Shown here in pieces: positions 26,875-36,386 of a stretch of 64,000 nt of DNA; within the stretch, counting starts at the first letter, position 1, and each line of letters begins with the position of its first letter. Where the stretch lies: the NCBI RefSeq assembly GCF_052115865.1, contig NZ_JBQKME010000001.1:248001-312000 (forward strand), read 5' to 3'. The DNA comes from Fundicoccus_A sp052115865. Lineage in GTDB: Bacteria; Bacillota; Bacilli; Lactobacillales; Aerococcaceae. Under the pieces are notes generated by a model that was given only the letters and a program-made list of their open reading frames with translations, was not told the origin of the DNA and did not search any database. Made by a program: the position numbers and the translations under genes.

Positions 26875-28953
26875 ATGTTGAAAAGAATTAAAAATGTTGT
26901 CGTGCTAGTTTTAGTTGGACTATTAAGTTTGGGAACGATTCGGTTCGTTGGGGCAGAGGATGGAGTTTATCAGGGAAGTAGTGGAGGAATGCAGGGGCCA
27001 ATTACTGCTGAAATAACAGTTGAGGATAATAGGATTGTTGATATTACTTTTCCGGAAAATAACGAGACGATTTCAGTCGCAAGAGTTGCTTTTGAGAGAA
27101 TCCCTCAACAAATTATTGAACATCAAAGTTTGTCGATGGATGCAGTGACTGGTGCTACACTCTCTAGTAATGCCATTTTAAGAGCTGTAGGAGAAGCTGC
27201 TGAAGCAGCTGGTTTAGATGTGGATGCTTTAAAAGCAAATGAAGTAGTTCTAACTCCAAAAGAAGACCAAGAAATTGAAACAGATATTTTAGTAATTGGT
27301 GGAGGTGGAGCAGGTTTTTCTGCTGCAATTACAGCTGCTCAAGAAGGGAAAAATGTTATTCTAATTGAGAAGAGTTCATTCTTAGGTGGTAATACTTTAA
27401 TGGCTGGAGATGCTATTAATGCAGTTGATACTGAAGCTCAAGATATCATGATTTTATCTGAGTCGCAAAAAGATGCGTTAGATAGATATTTAGAATTGAG
27501 TATTGATGATCCAGAATTGAAGTTTGATGAGTTTCCTGAATGGCAAGCAGTATTAGAGCAATTGCAAGCTGATATCACGAAATATTATGAAGATACTGAA
27601 GGGACAGTTGCAGGAGATGATATGCCAGGATTTGATTCAGTTGCATTGTTTATGTGGCATACATATACTGGGGGCGTTAGAGAATTAAATGATGGAACAT
27701 GGGTTGCCCCAGATTTTGAATTAGCAAAAACTCTTGCTGAAGGTGCTTTCGGAGCAGTTGAATGGATGGATGAAGTAGGATTAGAGCCATCATATGGTCA
27801 AGATGCTGAAGCTGGAAATGGTCAAAAAGGTCTTTATACTGTTTTAGGAGCCATGTGGCCAAGAACGCATAAATTTATTGCTGGTGAAGAACGAATTGAT
27901 ATTTTAGAAGACACTGCTAAAAGTGCTGGTGTAGAAGTGTATAAAGAAACACGTGGGGTAGAGTTAATTACTAATGAAGATGGTGCAGTTGTTGGAATTA
28001 AAGCTGTTCAAGCTGATGGTAGTCAAATCACTTTCAATACGACTCATGGCGTGATCATTGCATCAGGTGGTTATTCTGCAAATCCAGAAATGGTTAAAGA
28101 ATATGATGATTATTGGGGTGAAGATTTAACTGATCGAACCTTGTCAACAAATGTTGGGACCAATGAAGGTGATGGGATTATTATGGCTCAAGCTGTTGGA
28201 GCAGATGTAGTTGGTATGGAGATTGCCCAATTAATGCCATCTTCGTCACCTGTAAAAGGTACAATGACAGATGGAATCTGGGCAGATGCTGGATCTCAAA
28301 TTTGGATTAATGCAGATGGTGAACGTTTTGTGAATGAGTATGCTGAACGTGATGTTTTAGCTAGAGCATCATTAGAACAAGATAATGGCATTTTCTATAT
28401 TATTTATGCAGGTATACCTGATGGTAGTGGTGAAATGCTAAAAGGGTCAACGTTAGAGGATTCGTTATTTGGAAATACAGTTGAGAACATGGTAAATACT
28501 GGTCATGTTTGGTATGGAGAAACATTAGCTGAATTAGCTGAAGCGACTCAGGAAGCTGCTGCAGGGCAAACACCTTCATTTACTGAAGAGCAATTACGTG
28601 AGACGATTGAGCTTTATAATAAGTATGTTGAAAATCAACTTGATCCTGATTTTGGTAAAGAAGTTTTAACCGGTGCAATTGACTTAGATTACATCGATAA
28701 TACCGAAGGTTATGGTTTAGTAATTTCACCTCGTAAAGCATCCTTACATCATACAATGGGTGGAATTAAGATAAATGAAAATACTGAAGTGTTGGATATT
28801 GATGGGAATGTTATTCCAGGATTATGGGCAGCCGGTGAAGTTACTGGTGGAATCCATGCTGGTAATCGTTTAGGTGGAAATGCGATTGCGGATGTATTTA
28901 CTTTTGGCAAGATTGCTGGTGAAAATGCTGCGAATAGTGAGCCGGTGGAATAG
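26875..28953 (+). CDS. Secreted FMN/FAD-dependent reductase (fumarate reductase/urocanate reductase-like)
   Basis: A 692-residue flavoprotein. A Sec signal peptide (hydrophobic to about residue 22, cleavage after FVGA) has no lipobox. Residues 30-110 form an FMN_bind domain; DAVTGATLSSNAI carries the threonine that ApbE links covalently to FMN. From about residue 135 comes the FAD_binding_2 domain: DILVIGGGGAGFSAAITAA, KSSFLGGNTLMAGDAINA, and the C-terminal HHTMGGIKIN and GGNAIADVFTFGKIAGENAA. Enzymes of this build act outside the membrane, taking electrons from a flavin or quinol chain to reduce fumarate, urocanate or related acrylates. The substrate cannot be fixed. RBS CAAGGAG precedes ATG 26875. 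No electron-transfer partner gene lies nearby, and both sides are insertion sequences. Confidence 0.88.
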   Translation: MLKRIKNVVVLVLVGLLSLGTIRFVGAEDGVYQGSSGGMQGPITAEITVEDNRIVDITFPENNETISVARVAFERIPQQIIEHQSLSMDAVTGATLSSNAILRAVGEAAEAAGLDVDALKANEVVLTPKEDQEIETDILVIGGGGAGFSAAITAAQEGKNVILIEKSSFLGGNTLMAGDAINAVDTEAQDIMILSESQKDALDRYLELSIDDPELKFDEFPEWQAVLEQLQADITKYYEDTEGTVAGDDMPGFDSVALFMWHTYTGGVRELNDGTWVAPDFELAKTLAEGAFGAVEWMDEVGLEPSYGQDAEAGNGQKGLYTVLGAMWPRTHKFIAGEERIDILEDTAKSAGVEVYKETRGVELITNEDGAVVGIKAVQADGSQITFNTTHGVIIASGGYSANPEMVKEYDDYWGEDLTDRTLSTNVGTNEGDGIIMAQAVGADVVGMEIAQLMPSSSPVKGTMTDGIWADAGSQIWINADGERFVNEYAERDVLARASLEQDNGIFYIIYAGIPDGSGEMLKGSTLEDSLFGNTVENMVNTGHVWYGETLAELAEATQEAAAGQTPSFTEEQLRETIELYNKYVENQLDPDFGKEVLTGAIDLDYIDNTEGYGLVISPRKASLHHTMGGIKINENTEVLDIDGNVIPGLWAAGEVTGGIHAGNRLGGNAIADVFTFGKIAGENAANSEPVE

Positions 28954-28992
28954 AGGTAATTGACTTAATTCAGGTATTTAGTTTTTTAATTT

Positions 28993-29031
28993 AAGATGTT
29001 GGTGAGCGGGAGCTAGCTGACGTCTTTTTTG
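28993..29031 (+). terminator. Terminator of the fumarate reductase-like gene
   Basis: AAGATGTTGGT (from 28993) pairs with AGCTGACGTCTT with G-T wobbles, followed by TTTTTT. It lies 40 bases after the stop. Confidence 0.6.
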
Positions 29032-29070
29032 TATTTTAATTAAATTTAAAGCTATCAAAATTTAAAGCAG

Positions 29071-30168
29071 ATTGTATAATGAAGTTGTCCACTCCTAGAA
29101 AATAAAAAAAGCACTACACTTACATTTCACAGAACAATTTTTAATCGAGATGATGATTGCTTTAGGTAAGTCGAATCATGCGATTGGTCGAGAGTTAGAT
29201 CGACCACATTCTACCAATAATAATGAAGTGAAACGGGGCACCATTAAGCAGGTACGCATTGTGAATGGAAAATGTGAATATTATTATAAATATTGTGCTT
29301 TTGCTGCTGAAGGATTCTATAAAGCGAACAGAGAACGTTCTGTGAAAGGCTTTAAACTCGTTAGAGTAAAAAAAGTTTATTGCTTATGCTGTAGACCTGA
29401 TTAGAAATAAATGTTGGTCACCTGAAGCAGTATGTGGCTATGCTTATGTACAAAATTTATTCACTAAGCATGAAATGGTTTCTGCTAAGACTCTTTACAA
29501 CTACATTGATCAAAACCTAACTGATTTAACTAACTTTGACTTGCTAGAAAAACTCAGTAGAAAGACCCATAAACAGAGGCCAAACGAGCACAAACGCCTT
29601 AATGGAAAATCAATCAGTGAAAGGCCTGGTCATATCAATGATAGAAGTGAATTTGGGCATTGGGAAATCGATACAGTTATTGGGGTTAAAGACAAACACG
29701 ATCCTGTGCTATTAATCCTAACAGAGCGTATGACACGCTTCGAACTGATTTTAAAGATTGAAGGTAAAACAGACGAAGTAGTTAAAGAAGCGCTAAAACC
29801 ACTCATGCAAACCGAAATGGTAACAGATATTTTTAAAAGCATGACTGCTGACAATGGTGTAGAATTTACATCACTTGTTGAAGCAATTCACGATGTGGTT
29901 GATGTGTATTTTTCACATCCATATAGGTCTTGGGAACGTGGCATAAATGAGAATCATAACCGCAGGATTAGACGCTTTATACCAAAGGGAAAACGAATAT
30001 CAGAAGTCAGTGATTCAATGATTAGAAACATCAACTTATGGATGAACAAATATCCAAGAATGATATTCAAGTACTTAACACCACATGATTTGTTTGAAGA
30101 AGCATTACAAGTACAAATTTAACTTATTGATTATTTTTTATGCAATTGGATAACTTGCTATTGCAATT
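29071..30168 (+). mobile_element. IS30-family insertion sequence
   Basis: The left end ATTGTATAATGAAGTTGTCC (29071-29090) and the reverse complement of 30149-30168 (ATTGCAATAGCAAGTTATCC) match at about 14 of 20 positions, a plausible imperfect terminal inverted repeat. The element carries a single, frameshifted transposase. I could not identify a target duplication with confidence. Confidence 0.65.
29105..30122 (+). pseudogene. IS30-family transposase, frameshifted
   Basis: The N-terminal HTH starts around 29105 (ALHLHFTEQFLIEMMIALGK), where the expected start codon now reads ATA; a later ATG is at 29150. The frame ends at 29404, but a one-base insertion in the A7 run near 29373 explains this: with six A the frame continues KFIAYAVDLIRNKCWSPEAV into the 29475-30122 segment. 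The DDE core is GHWEIDTVIGV (Asp), MTADNGVEFTS (Asp) and SWERGINENHNRRIRRFIPK (Glu), all intact. The usual IS30 length is about 330 residues, matching the repaired frame. Inactive unless slippage restores the frame. Confidence 0.75.
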
Positions 30169-30608
30169 TTGGAAAGAAAAGTAATATAAGATTATCGTTT
30201 GTTTTTATCATGACAAAAATAGCTAGATTAATGTTTTAAGTAGAGATTCCTGTAATTTTATTGCTAATAAGTATCAGTCAGTGTTGTTTAGTAACATTGA
30301 CTGATATTTTTATGTTAAAAAGAATTTAATTGTCATTCTTTTCCTTATTAAAGTCGTAAATTTTAACTTAGAGAATTTAAAAATGATAAAAAAAGAAAAT
30401 AAATGATAAATCATGTGAAAAATCATCAAAAATGACGCTTGATTTTTGCTTTTGTATTGAACAATATTGAGTTATTTATTAACTTTAAATAATAGAATGA
30501 TGTTGAAAGAATTGAGCCTAAGTAGATAATCATTAACATTCTATCTTAAACAATAAAAGGTTCATTAACTTATGAAAAAAATAATTTTATGAAAACTTAT
30601 GATAACTG
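30169..30608. other. Intergenic region with one strong hairpin
   Basis: About 440 AT-rich bases between the IS30 and the sugar operon promoter. It contains the terminator-like hairpin listed next. I see no open frame with a start and RBS, and no recognisable RNA gene. Confidence 0.5.
30271..30311. terminator. Strong terminator hairpin
   Basis: TATCAGTCAGTGTT (30272-30285) and AACATTGACTGATA (30292-30305) pair over 14 bases with one wobble; TTTTTAT follows. It insulates the downstream operon from the IS30 region. Confidence 0.7.
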
Positions 30609-30661
30609 TTGATATTTTTTGATAACTAGTGTATATTGTATTCAAATAGAAAACGCTTTAT
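30609..30661 (+). promoter_or_regulatory. Promoter and cre-like site of the mannoside operon
   Basis: TTGATA (30609-30614) and TATATT (30632-30637) are 17 bases apart. Just after the expected start point, AGAAAACGCTTTAT (30648-30661) matches the catabolite responsive element TGAAAACGCTTTCA at 11 of 14 positions. A CcpA roadblock on this operon is the simplest reading; binding of another LacI-type repressor is possible. Confidence 0.6.
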
Positions 30662-30675
30662 GGAGGAGATTGATT

Positions 30676-31929
30676 ATGGCAAGGAAAAGTTTTAAGTTGT
30701 TCGCTGTTTTATTAACAGTTGTCTTTGGTGTTGTTAGTTCGTTAGTTACTACTGTTAGTGCACAAGATAAGGTAGAGTTAACAATTGCAACGTGGGCAAA
30801 TGAGTCAGAAGCAAAAGAGTTTGATGAAATTATCAATGAACTAAATGCAAATTCTGATCAATATGTGATTACTCAAATGGTTATCCCACAAGACTATTAC
30901 ACAAAAGTTCAAACGATGATCGCAGGAAACCAAGCGCCTGATTTAATGTGGTTAGCTCAAGAATATATTCCAGCGTATGCTGAGAATAATGCAGTACTTG
31001 ATTTAACAGAGTTATTGGCTAATCAAGACCAATTAGACATGTCAGACTATTTCGAAGGATCACTAAACACAGCGATTTGGGATGGTAAAACAGTAGGTTT
31101 GCCTTGGATTGGCCAACCGTATGTTGTATTTTACAATAAAACATTGTTTGAAGAAAAAGGTGTTGAATTACCATCTTTAGATTGGACATGGGATGATTTT
31201 CATTCAGTAGCTCAATCGCTAACTGCTGATGGAGTATATGGATTTGCTAACACTGGTGCTGTACCAAGTGCTGTATTTGTTTGGGGCGAAGGCAGTGATT
31301 ACATTGCAGAAGATGGAACTCCACAAGTAAACAATCCAGAAGCTGTTGCTGGTTTACAGAAGTTTTACGAAATTACAACTGATCCTACTGCTACAATGCC
31401 ATATGACGAAGCTAATTCTTTAGGTGTTGAGACAGGATTTGTAAATGGAGAAATTGCTATGATGGTTGGTGGGGCAAACGATGACGTGGAGAAAAAAGTT
31501 GAAGAGGCTGGTGGAAACTTTGAAGTTGGTATGGCAGTAATGCCTGCAGGACCTGCTGAACATGTTACATTCAACTGGACTGCATCAACACTTATTTCAT
31601 CACAAACAGAAAATCAAGAAGTAGCGTTTCAAGCATTATTAGATTTAACTAATGCTATGTTCGATTGGAAAGTGCCTGCACCAGTTCAAAGTAAAGCTGA
31701 ATCAATTGCAGAAATCAATCCGTATAAAGAATATGCTTTAGATGTTATTACACGTTCTATGGAAATCTCTCGTGGATTTAATAACTTACCACAACAAAAT
31801 GAGTTAGGAAATGCACAATGGCAAAATCTTGATTTATTAATTATTAGTGATAACTACGGTTCAGGTGACTTAGATATCCAAGAAATTACAGATCAAACTC
31901 AAGCTGAATTTGAAAGAATCCTTAGATAA
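30676..31929 (+). CDS. Sugar ABC transporter solute-binding protein (family 1)
   Basis: A 417-residue extracytoplasmic binding protein of the MalE/UgpB-like family. The signal peptide runs to TVSA (about residue 29) and mature protein begins QDKVELTIATW. There is no lipobox Cys, which is unusual because Gram-positive binding proteins are normally lipoproteins. Family blocks seen: GNQAPDLMWLAQEY, VGLPWIGQPYVVFYNKTLFE and DWTWDDFHSVAQSLT. ATG 30676 has TGGAGGAG 7 bases upstream. It is the first gene of an operon with two permeases, an ATPase and mannoside-phosphorolysis genes, so it likely binds a manno-oligosaccharide. The hairpin after it may keep its transcript level above the permeases. Confidence 0.85.
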   Translation: MARKSFKLFAVLLTVVFGVVSSLVTTVSAQDKVELTIATWANESEAKEFDEIINELNANSDQYVITQMVIPQDYYTKVQTMIAGNQAPDLMWLAQEYIPAYAENNAVLDLTELLANQDQLDMSDYFEGSLNTAIWDGKTVGLPWIGQPYVVFYNKTLFEEKGVELPSLDWTWDDFHSVAQSLTADGVYGFANTGAVPSAVFVWGEGSDYIAEDGTPQVNNPEAVAGLQKFYEITTDPTATMPYDEANSLGVETGFVNGEIAMMVGGANDDVEKKVEEAGGNFEVGMAVMPAGPAEHVTFNWTASTLISSQTENQEVAFQALLDLTNAMFDWKVPAPVQSKAESIAEINPYKEYALDVITRSMEISRGFNNLPQQNELGNAQWQNLDLLIISDNYGSGDLDIQEITDQTQAEFERILR

Positions 31930-31942
31930 AAAAAGCTAATTT

Positions 31943-31968
31943 AAGGGCTACTATATAAAGTAGCCCTT
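31943..31968 (+). terminator. Intra-operon hairpin (attenuator)
   Basis: AAGGGCTACT pairs with AGTAGCCCTT around a 6-base loop, followed by a short T run, in the gap between the binding protein and the first permease. It probably ends part of the transcripts or protects the 3' end of the binding-protein message. Confidence 0.6.
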
Positions 31969-31989
31969 TCTTGTTAATGAGGTGAGAAA

Positions 31990-32922
31990 GTGCAAGATTT
32001 AAAGAATTTAAATGAGTCAGAAAAAATAGCAGAATTAAACAAGAGATCTAATAAAAAACGTAAATTTAGTGTAGGTTACATGTTTATTGCACCTTGGTAT
32101 ACTGCATACACTTTATTTGCATTAGTACCAATGCTAATGTCAATTTATATGAGTTTTACTGATTGGCCAGTTATTGGAGAGCCTACTTGGGTTGGGCTAA
32201 GAAACTTTCAAGATTTATTAACTGATCGAGCTTTTAGAAATTCATTATTTGTAACGGCTAGATATGCTTTGGTTTCTGTACCGTTAGGGATGATTGCGTC
32301 ATTTACGGTTGCATTGGTTATGGCATCAAATACTAAAGGGTTAAATGTTTATCGAACCATTTACTATTTACCAGCTGTTGTTTCCGGGGTTGCGGTTGGG
32401 ATTATTTGGCGTTGGATATTTGATCCACGTAATGGGCTAATCAACAACTTGTTAGCAATTATTGGGATTCAAGGGCCAGCGTGGTTGAATGATCCTACTT
32501 GGGTGCTTCCTTCATATGTCATTATGAGTTTGTGGGGTGCAGGGGCCGGGATGCTAACCTATTTAGTTTCCATTAATGAAGTGCCAAAAGATTTGCATGA
32601 AGCCGCAAAAATTCAAGGTGCTGGCTATTTCAGACGTATCTTTTTAATTGTTCTTCCTTATGTTCGCTCAATCTTATATTATAACTTGATTATGGGAATC
32701 ATTGGTGCGTTTAAGAAATTCAATGATGCGTATATTCTAGGTGGAGCAGGAAATCAAGGACAATTTATTTTATTACAAATTTATGATACGGCATTTACTT
32801 TTTTCAAGATGGGCTATGCTTCTGCCATGTCATGGGTGTTTTTATTAATTGTATTGTCCATAACTCTTGTCGTTTTTCGATTTACAGATTTCTGGCAATA
32901 TAGTCAACAAAATGAAGAATAG
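31990..32922 (+). CDS. Sugar ABC transporter permease (MalF/UgpA-like)
   Basis: A 310-residue inner-membrane permease with six hydrophobic helices. Start is GTG 31990 behind GAGGTGAG. The ATPase-docking EAA loop reads DLHEAAKIQGAGYFRRIFLI (around residue 205). It pairs with the next gene to form the membrane channel of the importer. A 30-residue charged N-terminal extension precedes the first helix. Confidence 0.88.
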   Translation: MQDLKNLNESEKIAELNKRSNKKRKFSVGYMFIAPWYTAYTLFALVPMLMSIYMSFTDWPVIGEPTWVGLRNFQDLLTDRAFRNSLFVTARYALVSVPLGMIASFTVALVMASNTKGLNVYRTIYYLPAVVSGVAVGIIWRWIFDPRNGLINNLLAIIGIQGPAWLNDPTWVLPSYVIMSLWGAGAGMLTYLVSINEVPKDLHEAAKIQGAGYFRRIFLIVLPYVRSILYYNLIMGIIGAFKKFNDAYILGGAGNQGQFILLQIYDTAFTFFKMGYASAMSWVFLLIVLSITLVVFRFTDFWQYSQQNEE

Positions 32923-32933
32923 GAGAGTAGAAC

Positions 32934-33848
32934 ATGGAAATTGGACAATTCAATAATTCTGATGAATTAATAAGATTTTTAGTTAAAGAAGAAAAGAAAA
33001 ATCGTTCGCTGAAAAGCACCATTTTTTCTACTCTAAAACATATTGCATTAATAATTGTTGCGATTAGTATGCTTTTACCATTTTTCTGGATGGTTTCAAC
33101 ATCGTTAAAGACATCTAATAATGTTTTTTCGATTCCACCACAATGGATCCCAAACCCAATACAATATTCTAACTATCCAGGGGTTTTTGAGGCAGTTCCT
33201 TTTCTTCGTTATATTATCAATACTGTATTTTATACAATTGCAGTGACATTTTTAGAAGTATTTGTTTCTGTCATTGTCGCTTATGGTTTTGCGCGGTTTA
33301 ATTTTAAATTTAAACGACCATTGTTTTTATTTTTACTTATTACGATTATGATTCCGGGAGAAATTACTATTGTCCCAGGTTATATTTTTTGGGCTCGATT
33401 AGGGCAGTTTTTCAATACTTCATTTATTAATACATATGTCCCTCTTGTTTTGCCTGCAATTGGTGGGCAAGCAGTTCATATTTTCTTTATGACACAATAT
33501 TTTAGAACAATTTCCAAAGATTTTGCTGAGGCAGCATATATCAATGGAGCAAGTGCATGGACTATTTTGTGGCGTGTATTCTTTCCAATGTCAATACCTG
33601 CTATTTTAACGATTGGTATTTCGTCATTTATGGGGACCTGGAATGCTTTTCTAGGACCATTAATTTATTTGAATGATTCAAGTAAATTTACGATTCAAGT
33701 AGGGTTGGCAATGTTCCAAGGTATGTTTGATGTTAACTGGCCATTATTAATGGCAGCAACAACAATTTCGATTATTCCAATGATTATTCTATTCTTTTCA
33801 TTACAACGGTATTTTATTCCTTCGAACAAACAAGATGGAGTTAAGTAA
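32934..33848 (+). CDS. Sugar ABC transporter permease (MalG/UgpE-like)
   Basis: A 304-residue permease with six helices. The EAA loop reads FAEAAYINGASAWTILWRVF (around residue 198). An N-terminal cytoplasmic stretch of about 35 charged residues precedes the first helix. RBS AGGAG lies before ATG 32934, 12 bases after the first permease. It ends in TAATG, overlapping the next start by one base. Confidence 0.88.
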   Translation: MEIGQFNNSDELIRFLVKEEKKNRSLKSTIFSTLKHIALIIVAISMLLPFFWMVSTSLKTSNNVFSIPPQWIPNPIQYSNYPGVFEAVPFLRYIINTVFYTIAVTFLEVFVSVIVAYGFARFNFKFKRPLFLFLLITIMIPGEITIVPGYIFWARLGQFFNTSFINTYVPLVLPAIGGQAVHIFFMTQYFRTISKDFAEAAYINGASAWTILWRVFFPMSIPAILTIGISSFMGTWNAFLGPLIYLNDSSKFTIQVGLAMFQGMFDVNWPLLMAATTISIIPMIILFFSLQRYFIPSNKQDGVK

Positions 33849-34549
33849 TGTTTAAAAGAATAATCAGCTTTTGGCAAAATCTACCCATTTATTTTCACTC
33901 ATTGCTCATCATTGGGATGCTACTTAATTTATCTATTATACATGGAATCCATCAATTTAATCTTGTTATTACTTCATTTCAAGATATTAATAATGAAGAA
34001 GTAGTCGCTGTATTAAGTGATGTATATATTGAAAATGGCTACCTTCAGTCAGACAATGTTGAAGTAAATGTAGCTGATTGGATAATTTCTACTTTTGATA
34101 ATGAGACTAGTAGTGAGAAAAAGATTATCTTTTATCAGGATTATTTAGTCGTTCAAAATCAAGATCTTACTCAAAGAATTGAATATCCTGATAATGGTAA
34201 TTTTTCAGCATTTGATCTAATAGTATTTACCTTTAATGGTTTAGCTGATTCAACTTTACTTGTGAGTTCAGTGACTCGGTTATTAATGTGGATATTTATT
34301 CTCCTTGTCTTAGTATTGGGTACTTATTTCGTATTCAAAACTAGGATGAAGTTTAAACCAATCATACCAGTGATTTCGTTGAGCCTTTTAAGTGGACTCA
34401 TTGTTAATTTTTGCCTTTGGGCTTTTTGGAAAAACGATGTGATAGTTTCACTAGTGACTGCGTTTGTAATAGGTATAATTTTTGTTAAATTACAAAGAGA
34501 AACTTTTGAACAAAAAAACACACAAATGTTGATGGGAGAGGAAACCTAA
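33848..34549 (+). CDS. Membrane protein of sugar importer operon (DUF1189-like?)
   Basis: A 233-residue protein with one N-terminal helix (about residues 16-38), an extracytoplasmic domain of about 100 residues, and three C-terminal helices. I do not recognise the sequence firmly. The topology, and the position after two MalFG-type permeases, resemble the DUF1189 proteins (YvdJ/MalA) of maltodextrin operons, whose function is also unclear. It is translationally coupled to the permease (TAATG). It could regulate or stabilise the importer; this is inference. Confidence 0.5.
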   Translation: MFKRIISFWQNLPIYFHSLLIIGMLLNLSIIHGIHQFNLVITSFQDINNEEVVAVLSDVYIENGYLQSDNVEVNVADWIISTFDNETSSEKKIIFYQDYLVVQNQDLTQRIEYPDNGNFSAFDLIVFTFNGLADSTLLVSSVTRLLMWIFILLVLVLGTYFVFKTRMKFKPIIPVISLSLLSGLIVNFCLWAFWKNDVIVSLVTAFVIGIIFVKLQRETFEQKNTQMLMGEET

Positions 34550-34550
34550 T

Positions 34551-35636
34551 ATGTCATATATGAAATTTGAAAATATATATAAAGTTTATAATGAAAAAAC
34601 GCTTGCGATTGATGATTTTAATTTAGAAATAGAAAAGAATGAATTTGTAGCATTAATCGGACCTTCTGGATGTGGGAAATCGACTATTTTACGTATGATC
34701 TCAGGTTTGGAAAATATAACCTATGGAGATTTAATAATTGATGGAAAAAGAATGAATGATGTTCATGCAAAAGATCGAGATATGTCGATGGTTTTCCAAA
34801 ACTATGCATTGTATCCACATTTAACCACCTATGACAATATTGCATTTGGTTTAAAATTACGCCATGAAAAAAAATCTATTATTGATGAAAGAGTTAAATC
34901 AGTAGCAAAACTATTAGATTTAACGGATTATCTTGAACGCCAGCCAAGTGAATTATCTGGTGGGCAACGCCAAAGAGTGGCATTAGGCCGAGCAATGGTT
35001 CAAAACTCTAAGATATTTTTGATGGATGAGCCGCTATCTAACTTGGATGCTAAATTAAGAAATAGAATGCGAATTGAGATTTTGAAACTGCATAAATCAC
35101 TAGGAGTTACCACAGTCTATGTTACTCATGATCAAGTAGAAGCCATGACAATGGCAGATAAAATTGTAGTACTTGATAAGGGGAAAATCCAACAAATTGG
35201 TACTCCAAAAGAATTGTACTATAATCCGCAAAATCTATTTGTAGCAACATTTATTGGTGACCCAGATATGAATCTATTTACTGTCACTTTATCCGGCAAC
35301 CAAATCATGATAGGAGACAAATCTATTTCTTTAAATCCAGGCTTATATAATAGATTAAATGAATTTGAAGGAAAAGAAATTGTTGCGGGTGTTCGTGCTG
35401 AGGATTTTGTAGTGGTTACACAAGATTTAGTTGGATCAAGAGAAGTATTCAAAGATAAAGTTGACATCGTTGAAATGCGTGGAGACAGTAGTGTGATTAG
35501 TACTCATTTCATGGGAAATCCAATCATGATTAAGACAACGTCAAATGTTGATTATGAAATTGATCAAGAAATTAAATATACGATGACTCAAGACCGTATT
35601 TTATTATTTGATAAAGAAACAGGAGAAAGAATTTAA
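34551..35636 (+). CDS. Sugar ABC transporter ATPase (MsmK/UgpC-like)
   Basis: A 361-residue ATPase. Walker A GPSGCGKST (residues 37-45), Q-loop VFQNYALYPHLT, signature LSGGQRQRVALGRAM, Walker B IFLMDEPLSNLDA and switch His in VYVTHDQVEAMT are all present. The C-terminal third is the regulatory OB-type (TOBE) domain of the MalK group. Many Firmicutes use one shared MsmK, whereas here a dedicated copy is in the operon. It overlaps the next gene as TAATG. Confidence 0.9.
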   Translation: MSYMKFENIYKVYNEKTLAIDDFNLEIEKNEFVALIGPSGCGKSTILRMISGLENITYGDLIIDGKRMNDVHAKDRDMSMVFQNYALYPHLTTYDNIAFGLKLRHEKKSIIDERVKSVAKLLDLTDYLERQPSELSGGQRQRVALGRAMVQNSKIFLMDEPLSNLDAKLRNRMRIEILKLHKSLGVTTVYVTHDQVEAMTMADKIVVLDKGKIQQIGTPKELYYNPQNLFVATFIGDPDMNLFTVTLSGNQIMIGDKSISLNPGLYNRLNEFEGKEIVAGVRAEDFVVVTQDLVGSREVFKDKVDIVEMRGDSSVISTHFMGNPIMIKTTSNVDYEIDQEIKYTMTQDRILLFDKETGERI

Positions 35637-36373
35637 TGTTACCATTTGAACGGAAATCACGCATTCTTGAGTATATGGATAATGGTGAAGTGATTTATAT
35701 CAGTGATTTAGCTGAAGTTCTAGGTGTATCAGAAATTACCGTTCGCCGAGATTTAAAGGCACTAGAAGATGAAGGTCATGTCATTCGTCTACATGGTGGC
35801 GGAGCAAAAATCATTGATACGAGTCGAGAAACAAAAATGGATCAGCGTGAATTATTATATCCAGATGAAAAAGAAGAAATTGGTCGCTTAGCTGCTAGTT
35901 TAATCGATGAAGGTGATGTAATTTTCATTGATTCTGGAACTACTAATGTGAAAATGATTAAACATATCCAGGTAAAAGATGTAACAATTGTAACTAATGG
36001 TTTTAAAACAATTGAGGAAGCTTTTAAATATAACTTTAAGGTAACTGCAGTTGGTGGAGAATTGAAGTCAGAAACTTATGCTTTTGTTGGTGCAATTACA
36101 TCTAGAGTAATTGAATATTATCATTTTGATAAATGTTTTCTTGGAGCGAATGGGATTCATAAGGTGAATGGTTTATCAAATGCTGATCCAAACGAATCAT
36201 TGATAAAAGAAATGGTAGTAAAAAGAACTCACGAACCATATGTGGTTGCTGATCATTCTAAATTTAATGCGACTTCAGTTTTTAAATTTGGAAATATTGA
36301 TGATGTAACAATCATTACTGATAAAATACCAAATGATTATATGGAATTAGATAACATAATCATACCAAAATGA
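35636..36373 (+). CDS. DeoR-family transcriptional regulator
   Basis: A 245-residue regulator. The N-terminal winged HTH reads YISDLAEVLGVSEITVRRDL followed by KALEDEGHVIRLHGG. The C-terminal effector domain has FIDSGTTNVKM and KCFLGANGIH, and the segment VVADHSKFN, as in sugar-phosphate-sensing DeoR proteins. Most bind a sugar phosphate made by the pathway they control. Mannose- or other hexose-phosphate would fit here. Lying in the operon it may control, it is likely autoregulatory. Confidence 0.85.
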   Translation: MLPFERKSRILEYMDNGEVIYISDLAEVLGVSEITVRRDLKALEDEGHVIRLHGGGAKIIDTSRETKMDQRELLYPDEKEEIGRLAASLIDEGDVIFIDSGTTNVKMIKHIQVKDVTIVTNGFKTIEEAFKYNFKVTAVGGELKSETYAFVGAITSRVIEYYHFDKCFLGANGIHKVNGLSNADPNESLIKEMVVKRTHEPYVVADHSKFNATSVFKFGNIDDVTIITDKIPNDYMELDNIIIPK

Positions 36374-36386
36374 AATGAGGGATTTT

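Noticed and set aside
29365..29385. Programmed -1 frameshift in the IS30 transposase
   Set aside because: The needed shift is +1, IS30 transposases are normally made from one frame, and the usual stimulating structure is not visible. A simple A insertion explains it.
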